NCBI RefSeq assembly: GCF_029223255.1
Contig: NZ_JARHUC010000003.1
Span: forward strand, 558,001-622,000
Length of the DNA stretch: 64,000 nt
Direction: 5' to 3'
Source: Albimonas marina
GTDB lineage: Bacteria > Pseudomonadota > Alphaproteobacteria > Rhodobacterales > Rhodobacteraceae
Shown: positions 1 to 8,636 of the stretch, one piece after another
How positions within the stretch are numbered: position 1 is the stretch's first letter
Layout: every line of letters begins with the position of its first letter
Translations under genes and position numbers: made by a program
Notes under the pieces: generated by a model
What the model was told of the DNA's origin: nothing
Databases searched by the model: none
Seen by the model: the letters and a program-made list of their open reading frames with translations, nothing else

Positions 1-183
1 AGATCAATGCGAGGGCCAGGCGATCGGGGCGCCGCGGCGGGGCGGAGGCGCCTGTCGGGCCCGGCGCCGTCGTCTCCGCCTCGTCGTCTCTGCGCATGTC
101 CGTTCCGCTCGCTTGCCGGTCGGCCGGTCGCCGTCCGGCCCATCAGTGACGCGAAGCGGAGCGGGAGGAAAGGGGGCGCGGGA

Positions 184-1140
184 TCAGGCGACGGGGTCGC
201 GGGCCTCGGGCGCGGCGGGTGCGGGGCGGGCGAGCGCCAGCGCCCGCCGCGCGAGGGGGACGACGACGGGCAGGGCCGTGGCGACCAGCACCAGCACGGC
301 GGGACGGCGGGCGGCGAGGTCGAGGTTCGCGGCCAGGATCCGGTCGGCGGGCAGGCCGGTTAGGAGCTGATACCAGGTCCACTCCACCCCCGCGGTCAGG
401 GCGGCGGCGAGGATGGCGACGCCGAGGATGCGCAGTTCGGGAAACCCGCGGCCGTCGAAGAGCCGATGCAGCATCAGCGCGGCGAAGAGGCCGAAGAGGA
501 AGGCGGGCTCTGCCACGTCCAGCTTCTCCTGCAGGGCGAAGTGGGCGAGGGCGAGCAGGGCGATGACGTAGGACAGGCGGTGCAGGCGGCGCCAGTTCGC
601 GCCCATGCGCCGGATCGCCCGGTCGAAGGAGGTCGCCGACAGCGCGCCGAGCGCCAGCAACGCGGTGAAGCCGATGGCGAGATAGAGGCGCTGCACGATC
701 TCGGAGGCGACGCGCAGCAGGTGGTACTGCTGCTCGACGATGTAGAGGCCGAAGTGGACGGCGGCGTAGGCGAAGGCGGTCAGGCCGATCAGGCGACGCA
801 CCTGGGCGAGCCGGCCCCAGCCGGTGATTAGGCGCAGCGGGGTCAGCGCCAGCGACGCGAGCAGGAAGCGCACGGCCCACAGGCCGGTCAGATGCTCCGC
901 CTGGTGGATCGGCTCGGCGCCGAGCGCGGCGGGACCGAAGACGCCGCCGAGCGCGAGCGCGAGCCAGAGGCCGGGAAGGATCGAGACGGCGAAGCAGGCG
1001 GCGCGCAGCGGCGAGAGGCGCCCGGCGCGGTCGCGCCAGGGCGACCACTCGAGCGCGGTCCGCCGCCAGCCCGCGGCCCGCGCCAGGGGAGGGGCGTTCC
1101 TCGCCTGGGGTCGGGGCGTCTGCGCGTCGGTCGGGGCCAT
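184..1140 (-). CDS. msrQ: Protein-methionine-sulfoxide reductase heme-binding subunit MsrQ
   Basis: Integral-membrane haem b protein that passes electrons from the quinone pool or a flavin to the periplasmic molybdoenzyme MsrP, which repairs oxidised methionine. The 318-residue product has at least six hydrophobic segments after a basic N-terminus of about 40 residues. Histidines typical of haem ligation in the ferric-reductase-like fold are visible in the motifs VHFGLYIV, LHRLSYV and LAHFALQEK. Family assignment is by overall sequence pattern. MsrP is normally encoded just upstream of MsrQ, but the 243 nt upstream of this gene and the divergent rpiA contain no msrP, so the partner must lie elsewhere or be absent. 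The 183 nt before the gene's 3' end hold nothing recognisable. Confidence 0.88.
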   Translation of the reverse strand: MAPTDAQTPRPQARNAPPLARAAGWRRTALEWSPWRDRAGRLSPLRAACFAVSILPGLWLALALGGVFGPAALGAEPIHQAEHLTGLWAVRFLLASLALTPLRLITGWGRLAQVRRLIGLTAFAYAAVHFGLYIVEQQYHLLRVASEIVQRLYLAIGFTALLALGALSATSFDRAIRRMGANWRRLHRLSYVIALLALAHFALQEKLDVAEPAFLFGLFAALMLHRLFDGRGFPELRILGVAILAAALTAGVEWTWYQLLTGLPADRILAANLDLAARRPAVLVLVATALPVVVPLARRALALARPAPAAPEARDPVA

Positions 1141-1383
1141 GTCGCCTCCTGCTCGGAGTTGGGTCCTGTCCTCCAGTTACGGCGGATATGGCCCGGGCGC
1201 CTCCCCGTTCACGAAAATGTCGGCGCGGCGGAGCGCGGGGGCGGAGCGGCGCGGCGCCTGTGGTTTCGGGCCGCGATCCGCGCTACATGGGCCGCGAGTC
1301 GGCGGCCCGTAGGGGGCCGCCCCCTCCTGCGTCGGCCGGGAGCCTCCCGGACCCGCGTCGGGGGCAGAGAACAGGAGGGCGCC

Positions 1384-2124
1384 ATGAGTCTCGACCGCTC
1401 GGAAATCGCCAAGCGGGCCGCCGCGAAGGCCGCCCTCGAGCTCGTCCAGGACGGGATGCGGCTGGGGCTGGGCACCGGCTCGACCGCCAAGTGGTTCGTC
1501 GACCTCCTGGGGGAGCGCGCCAAGGCCGAGGGGCTGGAGCTGACCTGCGTCGCCACCAGCCTGCGCACCGCGCGCCAGGCGGAGTCGGTGGGGCTGAAGG
1601 TGGTGACGCTGGACGAGACCGGCTGGCTCGACCTGACGGTCGACGGCGCGGACGAGTTCGATCCCGACCTGAACCTGATCAAGGGCGGCGGCGGCGCGCT
1701 GCTGCAGGAGAAGATCGTGGCCACCGCCTCGGACCACATGATCGTGATCGCCGACCAGGGCAAGCAGGTGGAGCACCTGGGCGCCTTCCCGCTGCCGGTG
1801 GAGATCGTGACCTTCGGCTGGGAGACGACCAAGGCCATCGTCGAGGAGACGCTGGAGGACATGGACGTCGCCGGCACGCTCACGACGCTGCGCATGGACG
1901 GCGACGAGCCCTACGTGACCGATTGCGGCAACTTCATCATCGACTGCCGGCTGAAGCGGATCGGCGACGCCGACGAGCTGGCCGCCCAGCTGAACGCCAT
2001 TCCCGGCGTGGTGGAGACGGGCCTGTTCATCGACATCTGCGACCGCGTGATCGTGGGCTACGAGGACGGCTCGGTCGAGGTGCTGGAGATCGAAGAGGAC
2101 GAGGAAGACGACGCGTTCGTCTGA
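1384..2124 (+). CDS. rpiA: Ribose-5-phosphate isomerase A
   Basis: Interconverts ribose 5-phosphate and ribulose 5-phosphate in the non-oxidative pentose phosphate pathway; cytoplasmic. The 246-residue product shows the family signatures GTGSTAKWF near residue 30, DGADEFD near 86 and the KGGGGALLQEKI loop near 99, which contains the catalytic region. The reading frame is open far upstream, but the start at 1384 is preceded by an AGGAGG-type ribosome binding site and gives the family's usual length. The C-terminus is a short, very acidic tail (EEDEEDD). gor follows 157 nt downstream on the same strand and may be co-transcribed. Confidence 0.96.
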   Translation: MSLDRSEIAKRAAAKAALELVQDGMRLGLGTGSTAKWFVDLLGERAKAEGLELTCVATSLRTARQAESVGLKVVTLDETGWLDLTVDGADEFDPDLNLIKGGGGALLQEKIVATASDHMIVIADQGKQVEHLGAFPLPVEIVTFGWETTKAIVEETLEDMDVAGTLTTLRMDGDEPYVTDCGNFIIDCRLKRIGDADELAAQLNAIPGVVETGLFIDICDRVIVGYEDGSVEVLEIEEDEEDDAFV

Positions 2125-2281
2125 CCGTCGCCCCTCGCGTCGGGTCCGGCAAGGCCGGACCTGACGCAAGGGCAGGCGCGTTTCGCCTCCGCAATGGCCC
2201 GGCGCCCATGGCGCCGGCGCGCCTGCGCGACTAAGTGTGGGCCGACAAGACGCGGCGGGCCTGCAGAGGGGGAAGAGGCGC

Positions 2282-3637
2282 ATGTCCCACGACTACGACC
2301 TGATCGTCATCGGCGCGGGCTCGGGCGGAGTGCGCGCGGCGCGGATGTCCGCGCAGGCCGGCGCGAAGGTCGCGATCGTCGAGGAATACCGCTACGGCGG
2401 CACCTGCGTGATCCGGGGCTGCGTGCCCAAGAAGCTGATGGTCTACGCCTCGTCCTTCGCCGAGAGCTTCGAGGACGCGAAGGGCTTCGGCTGGACGGTC
2501 GGCGAAAGCCGCTTCTCCTGGCCCGACTTCATGGCCGCCAAGGACGCCGAGATCGCCCGGCTGGAGGGGATCTATGCGCGCAACCTCGCCAACTCGGGGG
2601 TCGAGTTGCATCGCGCGCGCGGCGTGGTGACGGGGCCGCATTCGGTGCGCCTGAGCTCCCACGACAAGGATTTGACCGCCAAGCACATCCTGATCGCCAC
2701 CGGCGGCGCGCCCTTCGTGCCCGACGTGCCCGGCGCGTGCCACGCGATGACCTCGAACGAGCTGTTCGAACTGCCCGAGATGCCCAGGCGCGTGGTGATC
2801 GTCGGCGGCGGCTACATCGCCTGCGAATTCGCGGGCGTGCTGAACGGGCTGGGCGCGCATGTCACCCAGCTCTACCGCGGCAAGCGGATCCTGCGCGGCT
2901 TCGACGGCGAGGTCGCGGGCTTCGTGCAGGACGAGATGATCAAGAAGGGCGTCGTGATCCGGCTGGAGAGCGACGTCGCCGCCATCGAGGACCCGACCGA
3001 GACCGGCATGGTGGTCGAGTTGACCACCGGAGAGAAGATCGAGGCCGACGCCGTGCTCTACGCCACCGGGCGCCATCCCAACACCCGCGGGATCGGGCTG
3101 GAGGAGGCGGGCGTGACGCTGGGCGCGAAGGGGGAGGTCGTGGTCGACGAATACTCGCGCACCTCCGTCCCCTCGATCTGGGCGATCGGCGACGTGACCG
3201 ACCGCGTGGCGCTGACCCCGGTCGCGATCCGCGAAGGCGCGGCCTTCGCGCGTTCGGCCTTCGAGGGCGAGCTGACGGCGGCCGATCACGAGCTGATCCC
3301 CACCGCGGTCTTCACCCAGCCCGAGATCGGGACCTGCGGCATGACCGAGGAGGAGGCGCGCGCCTCGCATGACATCGAGGTCTACTCGGCCGCGTTCCGC
3401 CCGATGATCCACACGCTGTCGGGGCGCGACGAGCGGATGCTGATGAAGCTGCTGGTCGACAAGGCCACCCGCAAGGTGCTGGGCTGCCACGTGGTCGGCC
3501 ACGCGGCGGGCGAGATGATCCAGCTCGCCGGCATCGCCGTAAAGATGGGCGCCACGAAGGAGGACTTCGACCGCACGGTGGCGGTTCACCCCACCGCGGC
3601 CGAGGAGCTGGTGACCATGAAGACGCCGACGCGCTGA
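2282..3637 (+). CDS. gor: Glutathione-disulfide reductase
   Basis: NADPH-dependent flavoenzyme that keeps glutathione reduced in the cytoplasm. In the 451-residue product the FAD-binding GAGSGG lies at residues 11-16 and the redox-active disulfide is C42/C47 in GGTCVIRGCVPKK. The NADPH-binding GGGYIACEFA follows near residue 178, and the C-terminal VAVHPTAAEELV carries the active-site histidine that pairs with the other subunit. The inter-cysteine residues are VIRG rather than the VNVG of the enterobacterial enzyme; this variant is seen in alphaproteobacterial glutathione reductases. An in-frame upstream start exists, but 2282 follows a GGGGGAAGAGG-type binding site and starts right at the FAD fold. 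Confidence 0.94.
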   Translation: MSHDYDLIVIGAGSGGVRAARMSAQAGAKVAIVEEYRYGGTCVIRGCVPKKLMVYASSFAESFEDAKGFGWTVGESRFSWPDFMAAKDAEIARLEGIYARNLANSGVELHRARGVVTGPHSVRLSSHDKDLTAKHILIATGGAPFVPDVPGACHAMTSNELFELPEMPRRVVIVGGGYIACEFAGVLNGLGAHVTQLYRGKRILRGFDGEVAGFVQDEMIKKGVVIRLESDVAAIEDPTETGMVVELTTGEKIEADAVLYATGRHPNTRGIGLEEAGVTLGAKGEVVVDEYSRTSVPSIWAIGDVTDRVALTPVAIREGAAFARSAFEGELTAADHELIPTAVFTQPEIGTCGMTEEEARASHDIEVYSAAFRPMIHTLSGRDERMLMKLLVDKATRKVLGCHVVGHAAGEMIQLAGIAVKMGATKEDFDRTVAVHPTAAEELVTMKTPTR

Positions 3638-3740
3638 GCGCGCGGCGCTCCACCCAGGCGCGAAGCGTTTCGTCGGCGCGCCCGGTCTGCTAAACGACGA
3701 ACCAACTGCACTGGAAATTTTCCGGGAGGACATCAGGGAC

Positions 3741-4931
3741 ATGCCCTTCTCCAACAACTCCGGCGGCCCGTGGGGCGGCGGGGGTCGAGACAGGAACTCG
3801 GGCGGCGGCGGAAACCGCGGCCCATGGGGCGGGGGCGGCGGCTCCGGCGGCGGCGGCGGCGGGGGCGATCAGGGCCCCGACATGGACGAACTGCTGCGGC
3901 AGGGCCGCGACCGCCTGAAGGTGATCTTCGGCGGCCAGAACGGCGGCGGCGGCGGTGGTCGCGGCGGCGGCTCGGGCCTGCCCGAAGGGATCGGGCGCGG
4001 CGGCTACGTGATCGCCGCGATCGCGCTGCTGGGCGCGTGGCTGGCGGCCTCGCTCTACACCGTCGACACCTCGGAGCAGTCGGTCGAGCTTCGCCTGGGC
4101 GAGTTCGCCTCGATCGGCGAGGAGGGCCTGAACATCGCGCCCTGGCCGATCTACACCTACGAGGTTCTGCCGGTGACGCGTGAGAACGTGATCAACATCG
4201 GCCAGAACACGCCGCGCACGGGCGCCAGCCGGCAGGCCGACGCGGGCCTGATCCTGACGGGCGACGAGAACATCGTCGACGTGGACTACCAGGTGGTCTG
4301 GAACATCTCGGATCCGGCCAAGTACCTGTTCAACCTGGCCGAGCCGGAAGCCACGATCCGCGCCGTCTCCGAGGCGGCGATGCGCGAGGTGATCGGCAAG
4401 TCGGAGCTGAGCCCGATCCTCAACCGCGACCGCGCGATCGTCAGCCAGGACGTGCAGGCGCTGATCCAGTCGACGCTCGACAGCTACGAGTCGGGCGTGA
4501 ACATCGTGCGCGTGAACTTCGACAAGGCCGACCCGCCGCGCGAGGTCATCGACGCGTTCCGCGACGTTCAGGCGGCCGGTCAGGACCGCGTGCGCTCCGA
4601 GAACCAAGCCGAAGCCTACGCCAACCGGGCGCTGGCCGAGGCGCGCGGCCAGTCCGCGCAGCTGGTGCAGGAGGCCGAGGCCTATGCGGCGCAGACCGTC
4701 AACGACGCGCGCGGCGACGCGGCGCGCTTCGAGTCGATCTACGAGGCCTATTCGGGCGCCAAGGACGTGACCCGCAAGCGCATGTACCTCGAGACGATGG
4801 AGAAGGTTCTGGGCGACCTCGACAAGCTGATCGTCAGCGACGGGATCGCGGGCGGCGAAGGCGGGCAGGGCATCGTGCCCTACCTGCCGCTCGACCAGCT
4901 GCAGCGCGGCCAGGCCGGGGGTACGAAGTGA
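3741..4931 (+). CDS. hflK: FtsH protease activity modulator HflK
   Basis: Membrane-anchored SPFH/band-7 protein. With HflC it forms a large periplasm-facing cage around the FtsH protease and modulates degradation of membrane proteins. The 396-residue product begins with about 80 residues of glycine- and asparagine-rich low complexity, then has one transmembrane helix (about residues 88-106) followed by the SPFH domain and an alanine/glutamate-rich coiled coil. A GGGAGGA ribosome binding site precedes the ATG. The stop codon overlaps the hflC start, so the two subunits are translationally coupled. Confidence 0.95.
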   Translation: MPFSNNSGGPWGGGGRDRNSGGGGNRGPWGGGGGSGGGGGGGDQGPDMDELLRQGRDRLKVIFGGQNGGGGGGRGGGSGLPEGIGRGGYVIAAIALLGAWLAASLYTVDTSEQSVELRLGEFASIGEEGLNIAPWPIYTYEVLPVTRENVINIGQNTPRTGASRQADAGLILTGDENIVDVDYQVVWNISDPAKYLFNLAEPEATIRAVSEAAMREVIGKSELSPILNRDRAIVSQDVQALIQSTLDSYESGVNIVRVNFDKADPPREVIDAFRDVQAAGQDRVRSENQAEAYANRALAEARGQSAQLVQEAEAYAAQTVNDARGDAARFESIYEAYSGAKDVTRKRMYLETMEKVLGDLDKLIVSDGIAGGEGGQGIVPYLPLDQLQRGQAGGTK

Positions 4932-5959
4932 TGAAGAAGCTTCCCATCCTGATCGCCGTCGTCGCCGTCGTCGTCTTCGTGCTGATCAACTCGATCTTCA
5001 TCGTCGACGAGCGGCAGCAGGCCCTGAAGCTCCAGTTCGGCCAGGTGGTCGGCAAGACCGAGGGCTACCGGGAGCCCGGGCTCTACTTCAAGATCCCGCT
5101 GATCCAGAACGTGGTCTATTATGAGGACCGCATCCTGCCGCTGGAAGGCGGCGAACTGGAGGTGACCCCGATCGACGACCGCCGCCTGGTGGTCGACGCC
5201 TTCGCCCGCTGGCGCATCACCGATCCGGTGCGCTTCCGCCAGGCCGTGACCAACGAGCTGAACGCCCTGCCGCGCCTGGAGCGCGTGCTGAACGCCTCGC
5301 TCCGCGAGGTGCTGGGTTCGGTCACCTCGGACACGATCCTGTCGGACGAGCGTTCGGAGCTGATGACCCGCATCCGCGACACCACGCGGGCGCAGTCGCT
5401 GAACCTGGGCGTGCAGATCGTCGACGTGCGTCTGCGCCGGGTGGACCTGCCCCAGCAGAACCTGCAGGCGACCTTCCAGCGGATGCAGGCCGAGCGCGAG
5501 CGCGAGGCCGCGGACGAGCGGGCCCGAGGCGAGGAGGCCGCGCAGCGGATCCGCGCCAACGCCGACCGCCAGGCGATCGAGCTGGTCTCGGAAGCGCGGC
5601 GGGAGTCCGAGGTGATCCGCGGTCAGGCCGATGGCGAGCGCAACCGGATCTTCGCCGCGGCCTACGGCAAGGACGAGGAGTTCTTCGCCTTCTACCGCTC
5701 CCTGCGGGCCTACGAGACGGCGCTGAAGGGGAACAACTCGTCCATCGTGCTGACGCCGGACAGCGAGTTCTTCCGCTACTTCACCGAGGGCGAGCTGACC
5801 GAGGCGCTGCAGGAGGCCGCGGACGCCCGGGCCGCCGGGTCCGAGGCGGCGACGGAGGCCGGTTCCGACGCGGCCCCGGCGCAGTCCGGGTCGGCCGCGG
5901 CCCCGGCGCCCGCCGCCCCGTCCGCGACGGGCGGGAGCCAGGCGCCGGCCGCGGACTGA
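4931..5959 (+). CDS. hflC: Protease modulator HflC
   Basis: Partner of HflK in the FtsH-regulating membrane complex. The product has an N-terminal transmembrane helix (about residues 3-22), an SPFH domain and the charged ERERE coiled-coil region, and ends in a tail of about 45 residues made almost only of alanine, serine, glycine and proline. The ATG at 4931 shares one base with the hflK stop (TGATG). A GTG at 4928, one codon earlier, is an alternative start in the same frame. A DUF2065 gene follows, as in many Rhodobacterales, but the DegP-type protease usually next in line is not here. Confidence 0.94.
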   Translation: MKKLPILIAVVAVVVFVLINSIFIVDERQQALKLQFGQVVGKTEGYREPGLYFKIPLIQNVVYYEDRILPLEGGELEVTPIDDRRLVVDAFARWRITDPVRFRQAVTNELNALPRLERVLNASLREVLGSVTSDTILSDERSELMTRIRDTTRAQSLNLGVQIVDVRLRRVDLPQQNLQATFQRMQAEREREAADERARGEEAAQRIRANADRQAIELVSEARRESEVIRGQADGERNRIFAAAYGKDEEFFAFYRSLRAYETALKGNNSSIVLTPDSEFFRYFTEGELTEALQEAADARAAGSEAATEAGSDAAPAQSGSAAAPAPAAPSATGGSQAPAAD

Positions 5960-5980
5960 GGCCTTTCCAGACCTGAACCG

Positions 5981-6010
5981 ACCGGCGGCGCGAACCCTCG
6001 CGCCGCCGGT
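5981..6010 (+). terminator. Hairpin downstream of hflC
   Basis: A perfect 13-bp stem (5981-5993 with 5998-6010) and a 4-nt loop ACCC lie 22 nt after the hflC stop. The sequence after it, TCTCGTTTCGG, is only weakly T-rich. It may be a leaky terminator or a 3' stabiliser that lowers expression of the DUF2065 gene relative to hflKC. Confidence 0.5.
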
Positions 6011-6074
6011 TCTCGTTTCGGCCCGCCCGCTCGGGGCGAGGCCCGCTCCCTCGAGGCTGGGGACGTCGTCCGCC

Positions 6075-6257
6075 ATGCGTGATCTTCTGTTCGCCCTCGG
6101 CGCGATCCTCGCGGTCGAAGGGCTTCTGCTCGCCATCTCTCCGGCGCGTCTCGAGACGTTGCTGGAAATGATGCGGGACTGGGGGCCGGAGCGGCTGCGC
6201 TACGCGGGGCTCGGCTGCGCGACACTGGGCACCGTGATCCTGCTGCTGGTGCACTGA
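6075..6257 (+). CDS. DUF2065 family small membrane protein
   Basis: A 60-residue protein made of two hydrophobic helices (about residues 4-22 and 42-59) joined by a charged stretch (LEMMRDWGPERLR). Length, helix layout and position immediately after hflKC match the DUF2065 family, whose function is unknown. It is probably an inner-membrane protein expressed with the HflKC complex. It is separated from hflC by 115 nt containing a strong hairpin. Confidence 0.85.
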   Translation: MRDLLFALGAILAVEGLLLAISPARLETLLEMMRDWGPERLRYAGLGCATLGTVILLLVH

Positions 6258-6275
6258 ACGCCCCGGAGCAGGGGC
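6254..6275. terminator. Short hairpin between convergent genes
   Basis: An 8-bp stem, AACGCCCC paired with GGGGCGTT, and a 6-nt loop sit exactly between the convergent DUF2065 gene and the SARP-like regulator, overlapping the DUF2065 stop codon. There is no long T-run on either strand, so a terminator role is an inference from position. Confidence 0.4.
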
Positions 6276-6283
6276 GTTGGGGG

Positions 6284-8344
6284 TCAGGCAGTCTCGGCGG
6301 TGGCGAAGGCGAGGGGGGCCATCAGCGCCTCGGTCCGCTCGGCGTCCGCGAAGGGATGCGCCATGCGCACCGCGTCGGGCGAGATCCGGGCGAGGATCTT
6401 CGCCACCGGATCGAGGGCGCGGGCCATCTCCTCCCGACGGCCCAGGGCCTCGAGGCAGGCGGCCTTCAGGAGGCGCGTCTGGGCCCAGTCCGGACGCAGG
6501 GCGAGCGCGCGGTCGGTGCATTCCAGCGCCCCCTCGACGTCGCCGATGGCGAAGCGGGCGAGCGCGGGGGCGCGGATCCAGGCGGCGGCCTCGGCCGCGC
6601 CGGGCGCGGCGGCGAGGGCGCGCGCAGCCCAGTCCCCCGCCTCCACCGCGTCGCCGGAGAGGGCGAGCAGGCGCGCCATCTCGCCGATCGCGGGGGCGAA
6701 GCCCGGGGCGATGGTGAGCGCGCGGAGCTGGTGGGCGCGCGCGCTGTCGGGGTCGAGCATCAGCGAGGCGGCGATGCCCAGCACGTGCTGGGGCCAGGGA
6801 TCGCCGGGCGCGCGGCGCAGGGCGCGCAGCGCAAGCTCCCGGCCCCGGAACAGCGCCTCTCGCGGGCCGTCGCTCCAGCCCGACCAGCATTCCTCGAGGT
6901 TGGAGAGCGCGAGGACGCAGAGCTCGGCGGCGTCGGCCTCGCCGGTGCGGGCTAGGGGCTCGAGCAGGGCGCGCGCCTTCTCGGCCGCGCGGGGGCCGCC
7001 GTGCATCACCAGGCCGCGCGCCCGCATCAGGCGGGGCCAGGGGCGGGAGGCGCTGCAGGCGTCGTCGAGGGCGAGGGCGGCGCGGGTCTCCAGCTCGGTG
7101 AGGTCTGCGCAGATCGCGCCGGCGAGGGCGCGGCCGAGGCCGACGGCGGTCGAAAGCTCTCCGTCCGCGGCGAGGGCGAGGCGGCGCGCGGCGACGGCGG
7201 CGGCGTCGCCCATGCGGGTGGCGGCGACGATTTCGGCCGCGGTCTCCTCGCCCATCTCGACGCGCAGGGTGACCGCGTAGTCGGCGGCGTTCGCGAGGTC
7301 GGCGATCTTGATGCCCGAGGCTTCCAGCGCCGCGGCGCCGCGCACGCGCATCCAGCTGACGCGGGCGAGCTGTTCGAGCGCGGCCTCGGCAGCGGCGGCG
7401 GCGAGCATGCTTTCCGGGCACTGGCCCAGGCAGGGGGCGAGGGCGACGAGGGGGCGGTCGTCGGGTTCGGGCTGGCGGGCGGCGCGCTCGGGCGCGAACT
7501 CGCCCTGGGGCGCGGCGCCGGAGACGCGCGCCGGGCGGAGCGGGGGCAGGAGCGAGTCGAGGTCGATCTCGGGCGGACCGCCCATCTCCTGCTCGAACAG
7601 GGCCTTGCAGGTCTCCACCGCGCGGCGGGCCTGGGGGATGCGACCGGCGGCGACGTGGATGCGCACCAGCGAGGCGTGCACGTCCTCCTGCAGGCTGTCG
7701 ATGTCGAGCAGCTTGCGCGCGGCGGCGGCGGCGCGGTCGAGGCGCCCGGCGCTCTCGTCGAGCAGCATCAGGCGCAGGAGGCCGTCGCCCACGGCGGCCT
7801 CGATCTGGGAGTTGCGCGCGGCGACCCAGTCCTGAAAGGCGGCCTCGGGCACCGCGAGGGGCGACAGCAGGGGGCCGCCGTAGACGTCGATCAGGGCCGA
7901 GAGGCCCGCCGTCTCACGCGAGGCATAGGCGGCTTCGACCTGTTCGAGGTCGGTCAGGACCGAGCCGGGAAGAAGCGCGATCTGGCCGCCGGGCGTCTCG
8001 ATCACCCGCTCGAACAGCGGTCCCATCGCGCGCTTCATGCGCCGCAGCTCCTGGCGCAGCGAGGCGCGGCCCTGGTCGGGGGAGCCCTGGGACCACAAAA
8101 GGTCGACGAGCACGTCGCGGGTCGCCGTGCGCCCCGGCTGCATCGAGAGATAGGCGAGCACGGCCATGCCCTTGGCGCCCAGGCCGGTCAGCGCCGCGCC
8201 GTCGGGATGCCGCGCGAGGGCCGCGCCCAGCAGACGCAGCTCCATCGCGGGTCCGGTCGCGCCGATCTTCGCCCGTCGCATCTCCATCGCGGCGTTTCCG
8301 CCCCTGTCATTGGCCGGCGTTCCGCCCGCGCCGCCACGCATCAT
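6284..8344 (-). CDS. SARP/BTAD-type transcriptional regulator with TPR-like repeats
   Basis: The N-terminal part of this 686-residue protein matches the winged-helix plus bacterial transcriptional activator (BTAD) arrangement of SARP regulators: MELRLLG leads into a winged helix with ATRDVLVDLLWSQ and ASLRQELRRMKR, followed by a BTAD region with repeated helical hairpins. The second half contains a probable adenylate-cyclase-regulator-like stretch and alanine-rich TPR-like repeats (for example GDVEGALECTDRALALRP). It therefore probably binds DNA near the N-terminus and senses a partner through the repeats; the target genes are unknown. The start at 8344 is preceded by GGAAGG at good spacing; 8287 and 8245 are later in-frame alternatives. 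It is divergent from an M3 peptidase gene, 292 nt away. Confidence 0.75.
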   Translation of the reverse strand: MMRGGAGGTPANDRGGNAAMEMRRAKIGATGPAMELRLLGAALARHPDGAALTGLGAKGMAVLAYLSMQPGRTATRDVLVDLLWSQGSPDQGRASLRQELRRMKRAMGPLFERVIETPGGQIALLPGSVLTDLEQVEAAYASRETAGLSALIDVYGGPLLSPLAVPEAAFQDWVAARNSQIEAAVGDGLLRLMLLDESAGRLDRAAAAARKLLDIDSLQEDVHASLVRIHVAAGRIPQARRAVETCKALFEQEMGGPPEIDLDSLLPPLRPARVSGAAPQGEFAPERAARQPEPDDRPLVALAPCLGQCPESMLAAAAAEAALEQLARVSWMRVRGAAALEASGIKIADLANAADYAVTLRVEMGEETAAEIVAATRMGDAAAVAARRLALAADGELSTAVGLGRALAGAICADLTELETRAALALDDACSASRPWPRLMRARGLVMHGGPRAAEKARALLEPLARTGEADAAELCVLALSNLEECWSGWSDGPREALFRGRELALRALRRAPGDPWPQHVLGIAASLMLDPDSARAHQLRALTIAPGFAPAIGEMARLLALSGDAVEAGDWAARALAAAPGAAEAAAWIRAPALARFAIGDVEGALECTDRALALRPDWAQTRLLKAACLEALGRREEMARALDPVAKILARISPDAVRMAHPFADAERTEALMAPLAFATAETA

Positions 8345-8636
8345 GGCCGCACCTTCCCCGTCGGCGCGGCGGGCCTCTGCGCAGGCCGGCCGCCTTCGTT
8401 CTCGTTTCTGTTCCAAAGGCCCACGCGTCGATCCCCCTCGATCGTCGCGCGGCCCCTCTCCCGGCGCCGTCGCTGGCGGCATCGCCTTCGCCCTGATATG
8501 TCGAACGAAAGGCGCGCGCCGCAGCGCCTCCAAGACCTTCCGCGCGCCGCAGGCCCTTGGCAAGGGGCAAGCGGCCGCCTCGACTCGCCGCGCCGCGGGA
8601 TCGGGACGCCGCGCGGGCCGCCCACCGGGAGCCGTG

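Noticed and set aside
1-183. Possible gene fragment at the left edge
   Set aside because: Short frames here have no family resemblance and poor codon bias; nothing could be supported.
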